Shown here one piece after another: positions 1 to 7,666 of a stretch of DNA of 27,847 bases. The notes beneath the pieces were generated by a model, which was not told the DNA's origin, did not search any database, and saw only the letters and a list, made by a program, of their open reading frames with translations. The position numbers and the translations under genes are program-made. The stretch is taken from contig CAIXXI010000123.1 of NCBI GenBank assembly GCA_903923345.1, positions 1-27,847 on the forward strand. Reading direction: 5' to 3'. Each line of letters opens with the position of its first letter. Positions within the stretch are counted from its first letter, which is position 1. This DNA is from an uncultured Burkholderiales bacterium (GTDB taxonomy: Bacteria; Pseudomonadota; Gammaproteobacteria; Burkholderiales; Burkholderiaceae_E).

Positions 1-851
1 CCGTAGTTCGCGTATTTCGGCACCTGCAGGTCGGCATCCTTGCGGACCGTCTCATAGAAGTCGAAGGGCAGCTGCTCGAGGATGTCGACCTCGCCCTTCT
101 TGAGCGCATTGACCTGAGCCTGCGAATCACGCAGTGCGAGGTTCCATTCGACCCGATCAACATAGACGCGCTTGCCGCCGGTGGTGCCCGACGGCGGCTC
201 GCTGCGCGGCACGTACTTGGTGTTTTTGAGGTAGACCGCCTTGTCGCCCGGCTTGAATTCGTCGGCCTTGAAGGTGTAGGGGCCTGAGCCGATGTGCTCC
301 TCGATCTGCTTGAAGGCATCGGTGTCGGCGATGCGCTTGGGCATGATGAAGGGCACGTTCGAAGACGGCTTGCTCAGCGCATCCAGCACGAAGCCGCAGG
401 CCTCGCCCAGGAAGATCCGGAAGGTGTCGGGGGCGGGGGAGTCCATCCGCGAGACGAACTGCATCAGGGCCGAGCCCATCGCGTCGCGCTTGCCCCAGCG
501 CTGCAGCGAAGCGATCACATCGTCGCCGGTGACCGGCTTGCCATCATGGAACTCCAGGCCCTTGCGCAGCTTGAAGGTGTAGAGGCGGTTGTCCTGGCTG
601 ACCGACCAGGTGTCGACCATCTGCGGCTTGATCTTGCCGTTCTCGTCGGTGCCGAACAGGGTGTCGTAGATCATGTAGCCGTGATTGCGGCTCATGTACG
701 CCGTGGTCCAGATCGGATCGAGCACCGCAAGGTTGGAGTGCGGCACCACGCGCAGCACGCTGGACTGTGCGGCAACCGGAGAGGCGAGGGAGATCGTGCC
801 GATCGCCATCAGGGCGGCGGCGGTGCGCTTGATCAGTGCAGAAGGTGACAA
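1..851 (-). CDS. ABC transporter substrate-binding protein, peptide/nickel family (SBP family 5), partial
   Basis: This encodes the N-terminal 283 residues of a periplasmic solute-binding protein of the DppA/OppA type; the C-terminal half lies beyond the left edge. The start is a TTG at 851-849, preceded 7 nt upstream by AGGAG (863-859). It opens a signal peptide with a Lys-Arg n-region, a hydrophobic core and cleavage near SPVAAQ (about residue 28). Family hallmarks follow: LDPIWTTAYMSRNHGYMIYD, then a YTFKLRKGLEFHDGKPVT segment matching the usual 'LR.GvkFHDG.p' signature, then a GSGPY motif near residue 200. The gene diverges from an M81 metallopeptidase, which suggests a peptide or modified amino-acid ligand. 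The ligand itself cannot be read from the sequence. Permease genes, if linked, would lie to the left of the window. Confidence 0.9.
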   Translation of the reverse strand, partial: MSPSALIKRTAAALMAIGTISLASPVAAQSSVLRVVPHSNLAVLDPIWTTAYMSRNHGYMIYDTLFGTDENGKIKPQMVDTWSVSQDNRLYTFKLRKGLEFHDGKPVTGDDVIASLQRWGKRDAMGSALMQFVSRMDSPAPDTFRIFLGEACGFVLDALSKPSSNVPFIMPKRIADTDAFKQIEEHIGSGPYTFKADEFKPGDKAVYLKNTKYVPRSEPPSGTTGGKRVYVDRVEWNLALRDSQAQVNALKKGEVDILEQLPFDFYETVRKDADLQVPKYANY

Positions 852-858
852 GTTGGTG

Positions 859-863
859 CTCCT
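859..863 (-). promoter_or_regulatory. Ribosome binding site deciding a TTG start
   Basis: AGGAG on the minus strand, 7 nt before the TTG at 851-849. This TTG is the only candidate that places a complete signal peptide behind a good Shine-Dalgarno. The first in-frame ATG falls inside the hydrophobic core. Confidence 0.7.
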
Positions 864-877
864 GTGGGGTGTTTTCA

Positions 878-895
878 GGGGCCATCGATGGGCCC
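878..895. promoter_or_regulatory. 18-bp dyad, candidate operator
   Basis: The sequence GGGGCCATCGATGGGCCC is a dyad centred between 886 and 887, with 8 of 9 positions paired and a perfect CCATCGATGG core. It begins about 8 bp downstream of a possible -10 element for the minus-strand binding-protein gene. It would therefore cover the transcription start and early leader, a typical repressor position. Function is inferred. Confidence 0.4.
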
Positions 896-903
896 GTGGC
901 CAG

Positions 904-933
904 ACCATAGTTCAACCTGCAGGGAAGATGCAA
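904..933 (-). promoter_or_regulatory. Possible sigma-70 promoter for the binding-protein gene
   Basis: On the minus strand, TTGCAT (933-928) and TATGGT (909-904) are separated by 18 bp, about 50-80 bp before the TTG start. The -10 matches consensus at 4 of 6 positions and the -35 at only 3 of 6. This is a weak, unproven candidate. Confidence 0.3.
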
Positions 934-977
934 GACTCGGGCCATTTCCGAGTATCGGGGCTCGAATCGGTTCGACC

Positions 978-1037
978 CTGACTGCGACTCTGAGTGCGCC
1001 CCTTAGTGAGCCCCTGAGTGCGAACCTGCGTTCGAGC
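978..1037. repeat. 12-bp tandem repeat, about five imperfect copies
   Basis: Units begin at 978, 990, 1002, 1014 and 1026 with an exact 12-bp period. They read CTGACTGCGACT, CTGAGTGCGCCC, CTTAGTGAGCCC, CTGAGTGCGAAC and CTGCGTTCGAGC, close to a consensus CTGAGTGCGNNC. The array lies in the 316-bp gap (852-1167) between two divergent genes. No gene in that gap can be supported; apart from this array, the dyad at 878-895 and the possible promoter, I see nothing definite there. Confidence 0.75.
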
Positions 1038-1167
1038 GTGTACTGGGTTGGGCGCTCCCGTGTGCAGGGTCGTCGATTGACCGCTTCGGACGAGCCGTGC
1101 ACAGCCTGCCGCGCCCGGATATGCTCGGGGGCGGGAATCAACCCAGACCAGCGAGCGGAGAATTCGA

Positions 1168-2685
1168 GTGGCCAGGATCGCAGTGGGCGGCATGCAGCAT
1201 GAGACCAATACCTTCGCGCCGTCGAAGGCCGATTACGCAGCCTTTGAAGCGGGCGGCGGCTGGCCGTCCATCCAGCGCGGTGAGCCGCTCTTCGAGGCGG
1301 TGGCCGGTGCCAATATCCCGGTGCAGGGCGCGATCGAAGCGCTGCGCGCGCACGGCCATACCCTGGTGCCGCTCACCTGGGCAGCCGCCTCGCCTTCTGC
1401 GCATGTCACGCAGCATGCATTCGAATCAATCGTGGGCGACCTGATCGAGCGGCTTCGCGTAGCCGGCCCGGTTGATGGGGTGTATCTCGATCTGCACGGC
1501 GCGATGGTCTGTGAGCATGTGGATGACGGCGAGGGCGAGATCCTGCGGCGGGTGCGTGAGCAGGTGGGCCCGAAGGTGCCGGTGGTGGCCAGCCTCGATC
1601 TGCATGCCAATGTCACCCGTCAGATGGTGGCTTTCGCCGATGCACTGACCATCTACCGCACCTATCCGCACGTCGATATGGCACAGACCGGCGGGCGAGC
1701 GGCCGCATTGCTCGAGCGCATGATCAGCGCAGGCCGGCGTCCGGCGAAAGCCCACCGGCAATTCGACTTTCTCACCGGCATTCCCTCGCAGTCGACCTTC
1801 ATTGAGCCGTGCCGCAGCCTGTATGCACTGATCGCGGATATCGAACGGCGCCATGGTGCGTCGGTTGATTTCGCACCCGGATTTCCGATGGCGGATTTCC
1901 CCGAGTGCGGCATGTCGGTCGTGGCCTATGCCGACGATGTGGCCGCAGCCCAGGCGGCGCTTCGGGAAATCGGGGATGCGGTGGCGGCCGCCGAGCCGGA
2001 TTTCGCCCTCGAGTTGCTCTCGCCCGACGACGCGGTCAGGCGGGCGATGCAAACCGGTGCGCCGGGCGCCCCCACGGTGCTGGCCGACACGCAGGACAAT
2101 CCGGGTGCAGGCGGCAATGGCGACACCACCGGATTGCTGGCGGCACTCATTCGCCAGCGTGCGCCCGATGCGGTGCTCGGGCTGCTGATCGACCCGGCCA
2201 GCGCGGCCCGAGCCCATGAAGCGGGTCAGGGCGCAACACTGGAATTTTCACTGGGCGCGGTCTCGGGCGTGCCGGGCCAGCAGCCCTGTGCGGGGCGTTT
2301 CACCGTCGAGCGGCTGGGCGATGGGCGTTTCACGTGCACCGGGCCGATGTTTCGCGGCTTTCGCATGACGCTGGGCGAGATGGCTTTGCTGCGCGAGGAG
2401 CAATCGGGTGTCCGGGTGGTGCTGGCCAGCCGTAAATGCCAGGCCGCAGACCAGGAAATGTTCCGTCATCTGGGCATCGAGCCGGTGCGACAACGCATCC
2501 TGGCGCTCAAGAGCTCGGTGCATTTCCGCGCCGATTTTCAGCCGATTGCACGCGAGGTGCTGGTGGTGCAGTCGCCCGGCCCGGCACTGGCCGATCCGAT
2601 GGATTTCCCCTGGACTCGGCTGCGCCCGGGTATCCGGATGAGGCCATCGGGACCGGCGTTCGGTGCGAACCTGCCACGACTCTGA
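1168..2685 (+). CDS. M81 family metallopeptidase (MlrC/microcystinase C-like)
   Basis: A 505-residue protein of the M81 family, named after MlrC, which cleaves linearised microcystin peptides. Most family members have unknown substrates, probably small peptides or amide-bonded amino acids. The GTG start at 1168 follows GGAG (1157-1160) by 7 nt. The N-terminal motif GGMQHETNTF (residues 7-16) is the family opening. Zn ligands by analogy with MlrC are Asp144 and His146 in SLDLHANV and His168 in TYPHVDM, with the same 2- and 22-residue spacing as in MlrC. A second conserved block, DTQDNPGAGGNGDTTG (306-321), starts the C-terminal domain. Length is normal and no signal peptide is seen, so it is probably cytoplasmic. 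It diverges from a peptide-type binding protein, which fits uptake followed by intracellular cleavage. Microcystin itself need not be the substrate. Confidence 0.92.
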   Translation: MARIAVGGMQHETNTFAPSKADYAAFEAGGGWPSIQRGEPLFEAVAGANIPVQGAIEALRAHGHTLVPLTWAAASPSAHVTQHAFESIVGDLIERLRVAGPVDGVYLDLHGAMVCEHVDDGEGEILRRVREQVGPKVPVVASLDLHANVTRQMVAFADALTIYRTYPHVDMAQTGGRAAALLERMISAGRRPAKAHRQFDFLTGIPSQSTFIEPCRSLYALIADIERRHGASVDFAPGFPMADFPECGMSVVAYADDVAAAQAALREIGDAVAAAEPDFALELLSPDDAVRRAMQTGAPGAPTVLADTQDNPGAGGNGDTTGLLAALIRQRAPDAVLGLLIDPASAARAHEAGQGATLEFSLGAVSGVPGQQPCAGRFTVERLGDGRFTCTGPMFRGFRMTLGEMALLREEQSGVRVVLASRKCQAADQEMFRHLGIEPVRQRILALKSSVHFRADFQPIAREVLVVQSPGPALADPMDFPWTRLRPGIRMRPSGPAFGANLPRL

Positions 2686-2693
2686 CTGAGGCG

Positions 2694-2716
2694 CCGATGC
2701 GCGCACCGCGCATCGG
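2694..2716. terminator. Strong hairpin between convergent genes
   Basis: CCGATGCGCG (2694-2703) and its exact reverse complement (2707-2716) flank a 3-nt loop, giving a perfect 10-bp stem. It sits in the 40-bp gap between the converging stop codons at 2685 and 2726. There is no T-run on either side, so it may act as an RNA 3'-end stabiliser or a weak bidirectional terminator. Confidence 0.5.
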
Positions 2717-2725
2717 ACTGCGCGC

Positions 2726-3874
2726 TCACAACATGCTTGCGTCGGTCGGCAGCCCCATCAACACTCGCCCGGCCAGCTCCCAGCTGGGCGGCGCGATCAT
2801 CATGTGCTGGGTGGCGGTGTAGGCGTCGCGAAACCGCCGCTGCAGGGGATGCGATGCATACACCACCGAGCCACCGCCGAGCTCGAACATCCTGCGCACC
2901 ACATCGGCACTGCTGCGGGTGGCGTGGGTCGCTGCCAGGCGCAACAGGGCGCGGTCTTCGGTGCCGATCGCATCGCCCTGCTGAGCCTTGCGCCAGGCAT
3001 CGCCGATGGCTTCGTAGTAGAAGGCGCGGGATGATCGCAGGATGGCTTCGGCCTGCGCGAGCTCGCTTTGAGCCGCGCTGCGCTCGGCCAGGGTGCGTCG
3101 AGAGCCCTGGGGCTTCTTGGCGCCTGCCAGTTCCACCAGATCGTCGATCGCAGCCCGCGCGTTGCCCAGAGCCACGGCGCCAATGCCCATCGCCAGCAGG
3201 CCAAAGGCCGGGAACTGATAGAGCGCGCCACTGGCGAACGGTTTGCCGGTGACCAGCGAATAGGTGAAGGCCTGTGGCACCCGGATGTCAGTGACTTCCA
3301 TGTCGCCGCTGCCGCTGCCGTTCATGCCCGCCACCTGCCAGGTATCGATCAGGGTGGCCTGGCTGGCCGGGAACACCATCATGCGCGCGTCGGGTGAGCC
3401 GTTGGGCAGCAGCCGCGGCTTGCCATCCTCCATCACCACTGAAATGCCCTTGAGCCAGCTGCAGTTGGCTCCGCCGCTCACCCAGGGCCAGCGACCGCTG
3501 AGTCGAAAGCCATCGCCGTCAGGCGTGGCCCGGCCGGTGGGCGTATTGGAGCCGCCGGTGATGACCAGCGGATCGCCATAAATGTCACGGGCGACGTCCG
3601 GTTCGAGATAGGCGGCAGACATGCCTGAGGTGGCGCCGATCATCACGCACCAGCCACTTGAGGCGTCGGCTCGGGCCACCGCCTCGATTGTGCCCATCAG
3701 GGTCTCGGGGGGCAGTTCGAGCCCGCCGATGTCTCGCGGCACCACCATCCGGAAGAAGCCTGCCTGCGCGAACTGTTGTGCCAGATCGGCAGGCAATCGG
3801 CGAGCGCGCTCGATTTCGTCAGCCCGGGCACGCAGGGTCGGGGCGATCCGCTCGGCGGCAGCGAGGACATCCAT
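2726..3874 (-). CDS. Acyl-CoA dehydrogenase-fold flavoprotein (possible group D flavin monooxygenase)
   Basis: A 382-residue protein with the acyl-CoA dehydrogenase fold: an all-helical N-terminal domain with GFFRMVVPRDIGG (about 39-51), a central beta domain containing GRWPWVSGG, and a C-terminal helical bundle. The GRWPWVSG wording and SGWCVMIGA in the N-domain resemble FMN-dependent monooxygenases (HsaA, DszC, HpaB-like) more than beta-oxidation dehydrogenases, which usually carry G.K.WITN. It could hydroxylate an aromatic or other carbon skeleton using flavin from a separate reductase, but no reductase gene is nearby. The ATG at 3874 lies 8 bp downstream of the Bug gene stop, so the two are almost certainly co-transcribed. 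It converges on the M81 gene. Family call is firm; reaction uncertain. Confidence 0.82.
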   Translation of the reverse strand: MDVLAAAERIAPTLRARADEIERARRLPADLAQQFAQAGFFRMVVPRDIGGLELPPETLMGTIEAVARADASSGWCVMIGATSGMSAAYLEPDVARDIYGDPLVITGGSNTPTGRATPDGDGFRLSGRWPWVSGGANCSWLKGISVVMEDGKPRLLPNGSPDARMMVFPASQATLIDTWQVAGMNGSGSGDMEVTDIRVPQAFTYSLVTGKPFASGALYQFPAFGLLAMGIGAVALGNARAAIDDLVELAGAKKPQGSRRTLAERSAAQSELAQAEAILRSSRAFYYEAIGDAWRKAQQGDAIGTEDRALLRLAATHATRSSADVVRRMFELGGGSVVYASHPLQRRFRDAYTATQHMMIAPPSWELAGRVLMGLPTDASML

Positions 3875-3882
3875 GGCAGTGC

Positions 3883-4851
3883 CTACTCGGGTTTGACGCC
3901 TGAAGCCTTGAACACCTCGCCCCAGCGCGGGGTGTCTTTCTTCACGATGTTGACGAACTCCTTCGCCGTGGTGCCCGTCGGCAGCAGGCCCAGCTCCAGG
4001 ATGCGCTTCTTGCCTTCCGGCGACTGGATGACCTTCTGGATCTCAAGGCTCATGCGATCGACGATGGCCTGCGGTACGCCCTTGGGGGTCACGATGCCGT
4101 TCCAGCCAACCAGATCCAGCGCCGGAAAACCTTGCTCGGCAAAGGTGGGCGCATCGGGGAAGGTGGGCCAGCGCTGCGTGCCGGTCACCGCCAGCAGGTT
4201 CAGCCGACCGCCATTGATGAACGGGCCGGTGGTGGCGAAGTCATGCACCCCCATCGTGGCCATGCCGGCCATCACGTCCTGGATGGCCGGGCCTGCACCC
4301 TTGTAGGCCACATGCACGGTATCGAGCTTGTTCAGTTGCGTGAAGGTTTCGGCATACAGGTGCGAGGAACTGCCGACGCCGAACGAGCCGTAGGTGGTCT
4401 TGCCGACGTTTTTCTTCACGTAGGCAATGTAGTCAGGCAGGGTCTTGATGCCTGTGCTTGAGGCGACCACCAGGCCCAGCGCTGCCTCACCGAGCTGTGT
4501 GACCGGCTCGAAATCGTCCTGGCTGTAGGGCAGCTTCGTGTAGGCGAACATATTGATGCAGTAGTTCGACGAGTTGATATACACAAAGGTGTAGCCATCG
4601 GGAGCCGACTGTTTGGCGGCGGTGATGCCCACGATGCCGTTGGCGCCGACGCGGTTCTCGACAATCACAGGCTGGCCCAGCACCGGCCCGAGTTTTTCAG
4701 CCAGATACCGCGAGACGATATCGGTCTGCCCGCCCGGCGGGTAGGGCACGATCAGCTTCACTGGACGATTCGGCCAGGCTTGGGCAAATGCTGGCGTTGC
4801 GGTGATCAGGGCCAGCGTGACAAGCGCTAACCATCGGGTGATATGCAGCAT
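3883..4851 (-). CDS. Bug family periplasmic binding protein (tripartite tricarboxylate transporter type)
   Basis: A 322-residue periplasmic solute-binding protein of the Bug/TctC family. Members bind small carboxylates, amino acids or aromatic acids and can hand them to TctA/TctB permeases. The ATG at 4851 starts a clear signal peptide ending at TPAFAQA (about residue 23), followed by the family opening WPNRPVKLIVPYPPGG. Further hallmarks are QPVIVENRVGANG, PDGYTF, HVAYKGAGPAIQDVMAG and FPDAPTFAEQGFP. The reading frame stays open far upstream (to 5652), but that extension is not signal-like and runs antisense through the amidase gene, so it is rejected. AGGAG lies about 10 nt before the ATG. 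It is the first gene of a pair with the flavoprotein and has no TctA/TctB partner in the window. Confidence 0.92.
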   Translation of the reverse strand: MLHITRWLALVTLALITATPAFAQAWPNRPVKLIVPYPPGGQTDIVSRYLAEKLGPVLGQPVIVENRVGANGIVGITAAKQSAPDGYTFVYINSSNYCINMFAYTKLPYSQDDFEPVTQLGEAALGLVVASSTGIKTLPDYIAYVKKNVGKTTYGSFGVGSSSHLYAETFTQLNKLDTVHVAYKGAGPAIQDVMAGMATMGVHDFATTGPFINGGRLNLLAVTGTQRWPTFPDAPTFAEQGFPALDLVGWNGIVTPKGVPQAIVDRMSLEIQKVIQSPEGKKRILELGLLPTGTTAKEFVNIVKKDTPRWGEVFKASGVKPE

Positions 4852-5107
4852 GGTGATGCGTCTCCTGTGGGGACTTGAAGGGTGTCCGAGTGCATAACAG
4901 CCCCGGATTCGGGTGCGGCTCGAAGTGAGTCTAACTGCAGATCCAGTCGACGCATCTGCCTTCCGACATCGGCCTTCCGGTTTAGGCCGCAGGTTATATC
5001 GACCCGGCTTGAACCGCATTAGCATCGAGACTTCGCTGAACGCATGGGTAGCCAGGACGCGGCCTGCGTCACGCAACTCGCCCAAGCACCTCAACAGACA
5101 CTCCATC
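4852..5107. other. Divergent intergenic region
   Basis: A 256-bp gap between the Bug gene (minus) and the amidase gene (plus). It must hold both promoters, but I found no convincing pair. A TATAAC hexamer on the minus strand (4998-4993) is a possible -10 without a good -35. A short direct repeat, GCCTTCCG, occurs around 4958-4965 and 4972-4979. No coding potential beyond open-frame extensions of the flanking genes is supported. Confidence 0.4.
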
Positions 5108-6532
5108 ATGACGCCTACCCTTCCCAACGACGCGCTGTGGCGCTGGTCTGCATCCGATCTCGCCCAGGGTATTCGCACCCGGCGCATCTCCAGCCGGGAG
5201 GCCACCCAGGCCTGTCTCGATCGGGTGCACGCGGTGAACCCGCGCCTGAATGCAATCGTCTCCGTCCTCGAGGACAGTGCCCTGGCTGCGGCCGATGAAG
5301 CCGATCGGGCGGTCGCGCGGGGCGATTCACTCGGTGTCCTGCATGGCGTGCCGGTGACCACCAAAGTCAATGTCGACCAGCAGGGCTGCGCCACGACCAA
5401 CGGCATCGTTGCCTTCAAGGACCTGATCGCGAGCGAGGACAGTCCGGTGGTTGCCAATCTCAGGCGCGCCGGCGCGGTGATCTTCGGGCGCACCAACACG
5501 CCCGCGTTTTCCTTTCGCTGGTTCACAGACAACGACCTGCACGGCCGCACGCTCAACCCCTGGTCGCGCGAGCACACACCGGGCGGCTCCAGCGGTGGCG
5601 CATCATCGGCCGTCTCATCCGGCATGGGCCCGATTGCCCATGGCAATGACATCGCCGGTTCGGTTCGCTATCCCGCCTATTGCACGGGCATCTTCGGGCT
5701 TCGCCCCTCGTTTGGCCGCGTACCCAACTTCGCCCCATCAGCCTCCGAAGAACGTCCCCCGGGCATGCAGATGATGTCGGTGCAGGGGCCGCTCGCCCGC
5801 ACGGTGGCCGACTTGCGCCTGGGCCTGCAGGCCATGGCCCAGCGCGACCCACGGGACCCCTGGTGGGTGCCAGCCCCCCTCATCGGGCCGGTTCAGGCGC
5901 GTCCGATTCGGGTGGCGATGTCCACCTCGATTCCCGGCGCACGCGTTCATCCCGGCATCGTGGCCGCCATCGAGCGCGCGGCATCGTGGCTCTCGCAGGC
6001 CGGTTATGTTGTCGAGGCCGCCGAGCCACCCGACATGGTCGAGGCGGCCCGTCTGTGGCAACTGATCGTCGATAACGAAGCCCGTATTGCCATGGGGCCG
6101 AACGTCGAAAAGCTGGGCGATGCCGCGATTCGCACGGCCTTTGCCGCTATGACCCGGAACACCCCGGTGCTCGACACGCAGGCCTACTTTCGGGCACTGG
6201 CCCGGCGCACGACCCTGATTCGCAACTGGAATGCCTTTCTGGAGCGCTACCCCTTAGTGCTGGGGCCGCTGAGTGCCGAGCCGCCCTTCGCCTATGGGCT
6301 CGACGTCCAGTCGCCCGAAAGCATGGATCGCATCATCGCGGCTCAGGGGCCGCAATTCGCTGTGCCCTTGCTGGGGCTGCCGGCGGTCTGCGCGCCCGTC
6401 GGTGAGGTCGATGGCCTGCCTATCGGGGTTCAGATCATCGGAGGCCGCTTCCGTGAAGACCTCGTACTGGATGCGGCCGAGGTGCTTGAATCCCGCTATC
6501 CCTGCGCAGCCCCGATCGATCCGCGCTTCTGA
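5108..6532 (+). CDS. Amidase-signature family hydrolase
   Basis: A 474-residue amidase-signature enzyme that hydrolyses an amide (or amidine/ureide-like) C-N bond. The Ser-cisSer-Lys triad is complete: Lys86 in PVTTKVNV, Ser161 in PGGSSGGAS and nucleophile Ser185 in DIAGSVRYPA, with the 75- and 24-residue spacings seen in fatty acid amide hydrolase. No signal peptide is present, so it is cytoplasmic. The ATG at 5108 is chosen because it gives the normal N-terminus (LAQGIRTRRISSREAT); the frame is open back to 4913 but that stretch lacks family character. No good Shine-Dalgarno precedes the ATG, so the start is only fairly sure. A dioxygenase gene follows after 29 bp, probably co-transcribed, suggesting an amide substrate whose product is then oxidised. 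The substrate cannot be named. Confidence 0.9.
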   Translation: MTPTLPNDALWRWSASDLAQGIRTRRISSREATQACLDRVHAVNPRLNAIVSVLEDSALAAADEADRAVARGDSLGVLHGVPVTTKVNVDQQGCATTNGIVAFKDLIASEDSPVVANLRRAGAVIFGRTNTPAFSFRWFTDNDLHGRTLNPWSREHTPGGSSGGASSAVSSGMGPIAHGNDIAGSVRYPAYCTGIFGLRPSFGRVPNFAPSASEERPPGMQMMSVQGPLARTVADLRLGLQAMAQRDPRDPWWVPAPLIGPVQARPIRVAMSTSIPGARVHPGIVAAIERAASWLSQAGYVVEAAEPPDMVEAARLWQLIVDNEARIAMGPNVEKLGDAAIRTAFAAMTRNTPVLDTQAYFRALARRTTLIRNWNAFLERYPLVLGPLSAEPPFAYGLDVQSPESMDRIIAAQGPQFAVPLLGLPAVCAPVGEVDGLPIGVQIIGGRFREDLVLDAAEVLESRYPCAAPIDPRF

Positions 6533-6561
6533 CCCTCACCCCTTCGTTTCAAAAGCACCCG

Positions 6562-7614
6562 ATGAGCCCAACACCGCTTCCCCCGGAGCAGCACACGCCA
6601 GCAGCCTGGTACGGCCCTGAAATGGCCGCCCGAAGCGACTGGATCGTGAGCCTGACCCTGGCCGACCTCGACGAGATCCACCGCGCACTGCAGACCTGGA
6701 AAGCGCGGCCCGACGCCGGGCCTGCGCCGCTTGCGCCCACAGACTTCCCCCTGCCCAGTCTGGGCCCGCGTCTGCTCTCTGTCCGGCGTGAGCTCATTGA
6801 CGGTCGGGGCTTCGTCCTGTTGAAGGGCATGCCGGTCTTCGACTGGAGTCGCGAGGACTGCGCCATGGCCTTCATCGGCCTGGGTGCACACCTCGGTCGT
6901 GCCCGCTCACAAAATGCTGCAGGCCACCTGCTCGGGCATGTGCGTGATGTCGGTCTGGCTAGCACCGACCCGAATGTGCGCATCTACCAGACGCCCGAGC
7001 GTCAGACCTTCCACACCGACTCCTGCGACGTGGTCGGGTTGCTGTGCCTGCGCGAAGCCAAGGCGGGCGGCGACTCTCTTCTGGTGAGTTCGACCACGCT
7101 CTTCAACGAAATGCGACGGCGTCGGCCCGATCTGGCTGAGCTGCTGTTCGAGCCGGTGGCCACTGATCGCCGCGGCGAAGTGCCGGTCGGCATGAAGCCC
7201 TGGTTCGAGATTCCGGTGCTCAACTGGCATGAAGGCTTTCTGACGGCGCTCTACCAACGGCAGTATGTCGACAGCGCACAGCGATTCGAGCAGGCACCGA
7301 GGCTCTCGCCACAACACGTTGAGGCGCTTGATCTCTTCGATTCGCTCGCGAACGACCCGGCCATGCACCTGACCATGCGGCTGGCCCCGGGCGACATGCA
7401 GTTCGTCCACAACCACACCATGCTGCACGACCGCACTGGTTTTGAGGACTGGCCCGACGCAGACCGTCGCAGGCACCTGCTGCGCTTGTGGCTGGCTGTG
7501 CCCGGCGCACGGCCCTTGCCCGAAGTGTTCCGGCAGCGCTACGGCAGCATCGAGATCGGTGATCGCGGCGGCATCGTGGTGCCAGGCACGGTGCCCTCTG
7601 TCACGCTGGCCTGA
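6562..7614 (+). CDS. TauD/TfdA-family Fe(II)/2-oxoglutarate dioxygenase-like protein
   Basis: A 350-residue member of the TauD/TfdA superfamily, non-heme iron enzymes that hydroxylate a substrate while oxidising 2-oxoglutarate. The iron-binding facial triad is visible as His151 and Asp153 in TFHTDSCD and His289 in NHTMLHDRTGF. A candidate 2-oxoglutarate-binding arginine lies in HLLRLWL (Arg308). The N-terminal 60 residues are Pro/Ala-rich and typical of the longer members of this family. It starts at ATG 6562, 29 bp after the amidase stop, with no strong ribosome site, so translation may depend on the upstream gene. The second dioxygenase in this window (10733-11635) is shorter and belongs to a different branch. 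The substrate is unknown; linkage suggests an acid or amine released by the amidase. Confidence 0.88.
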   Translation: MSPTPLPPEQHTPAAWYGPEMAARSDWIVSLTLADLDEIHRALQTWKARPDAGPAPLAPTDFPLPSLGPRLLSVRRELIDGRGFVLLKGMPVFDWSREDCAMAFIGLGAHLGRARSQNAAGHLLGHVRDVGLASTDPNVRIYQTPERQTFHTDSCDVVGLLCLREAKAGGDSLLVSSTTLFNEMRRRRPDLAELLFEPVATDRRGEVPVGMKPWFEIPVLNWHEGFLTALYQRQYVDSAQRFEQAPRLSPQHVEALDLFDSLANDPAMHLTMRLAPGDMQFVHNHTMLHDRTGFEDWPDADRRRHLLRLWLAVPGARPLPEVFRQRYGSIEIGDRGGIVVPGTVPSVTLA

Positions 7615-7643
7615 GTCGCACCGGATCGGGGGTCCGACTCAGG
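7610..7643. terminator. Hairpin between convergent genes
   Basis: CCTGAGTCG (7610-7618) pairs perfectly with CGACTCAGG (7635-7643) across a 16-nt loop. The left arm contains the dioxygenase stop codon. The hairpin lies between the dioxygenase and the NIPSNAP gene, which converge. No T-run follows on either strand, so it is a candidate bidirectional terminator or 3'-end stabiliser only. Confidence 0.45.
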
Positions 7644-7666
7644 TCAGATGCTGCCGCAGACGTGCC

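Noticed and set aside
292..848. 184-residue plus-strand open frame inside the left-edge binding protein
   Set aside because: Antisense shadow; the minus frame shows signal peptide and family-5 motifs over the same stretch.
4852..5652. N-terminal extension giving a 589-residue Bug protein
   Set aside because: The extension overlaps the amidase gene in antisense and would bury the signal peptide; the start at 4851 gives the normal length.
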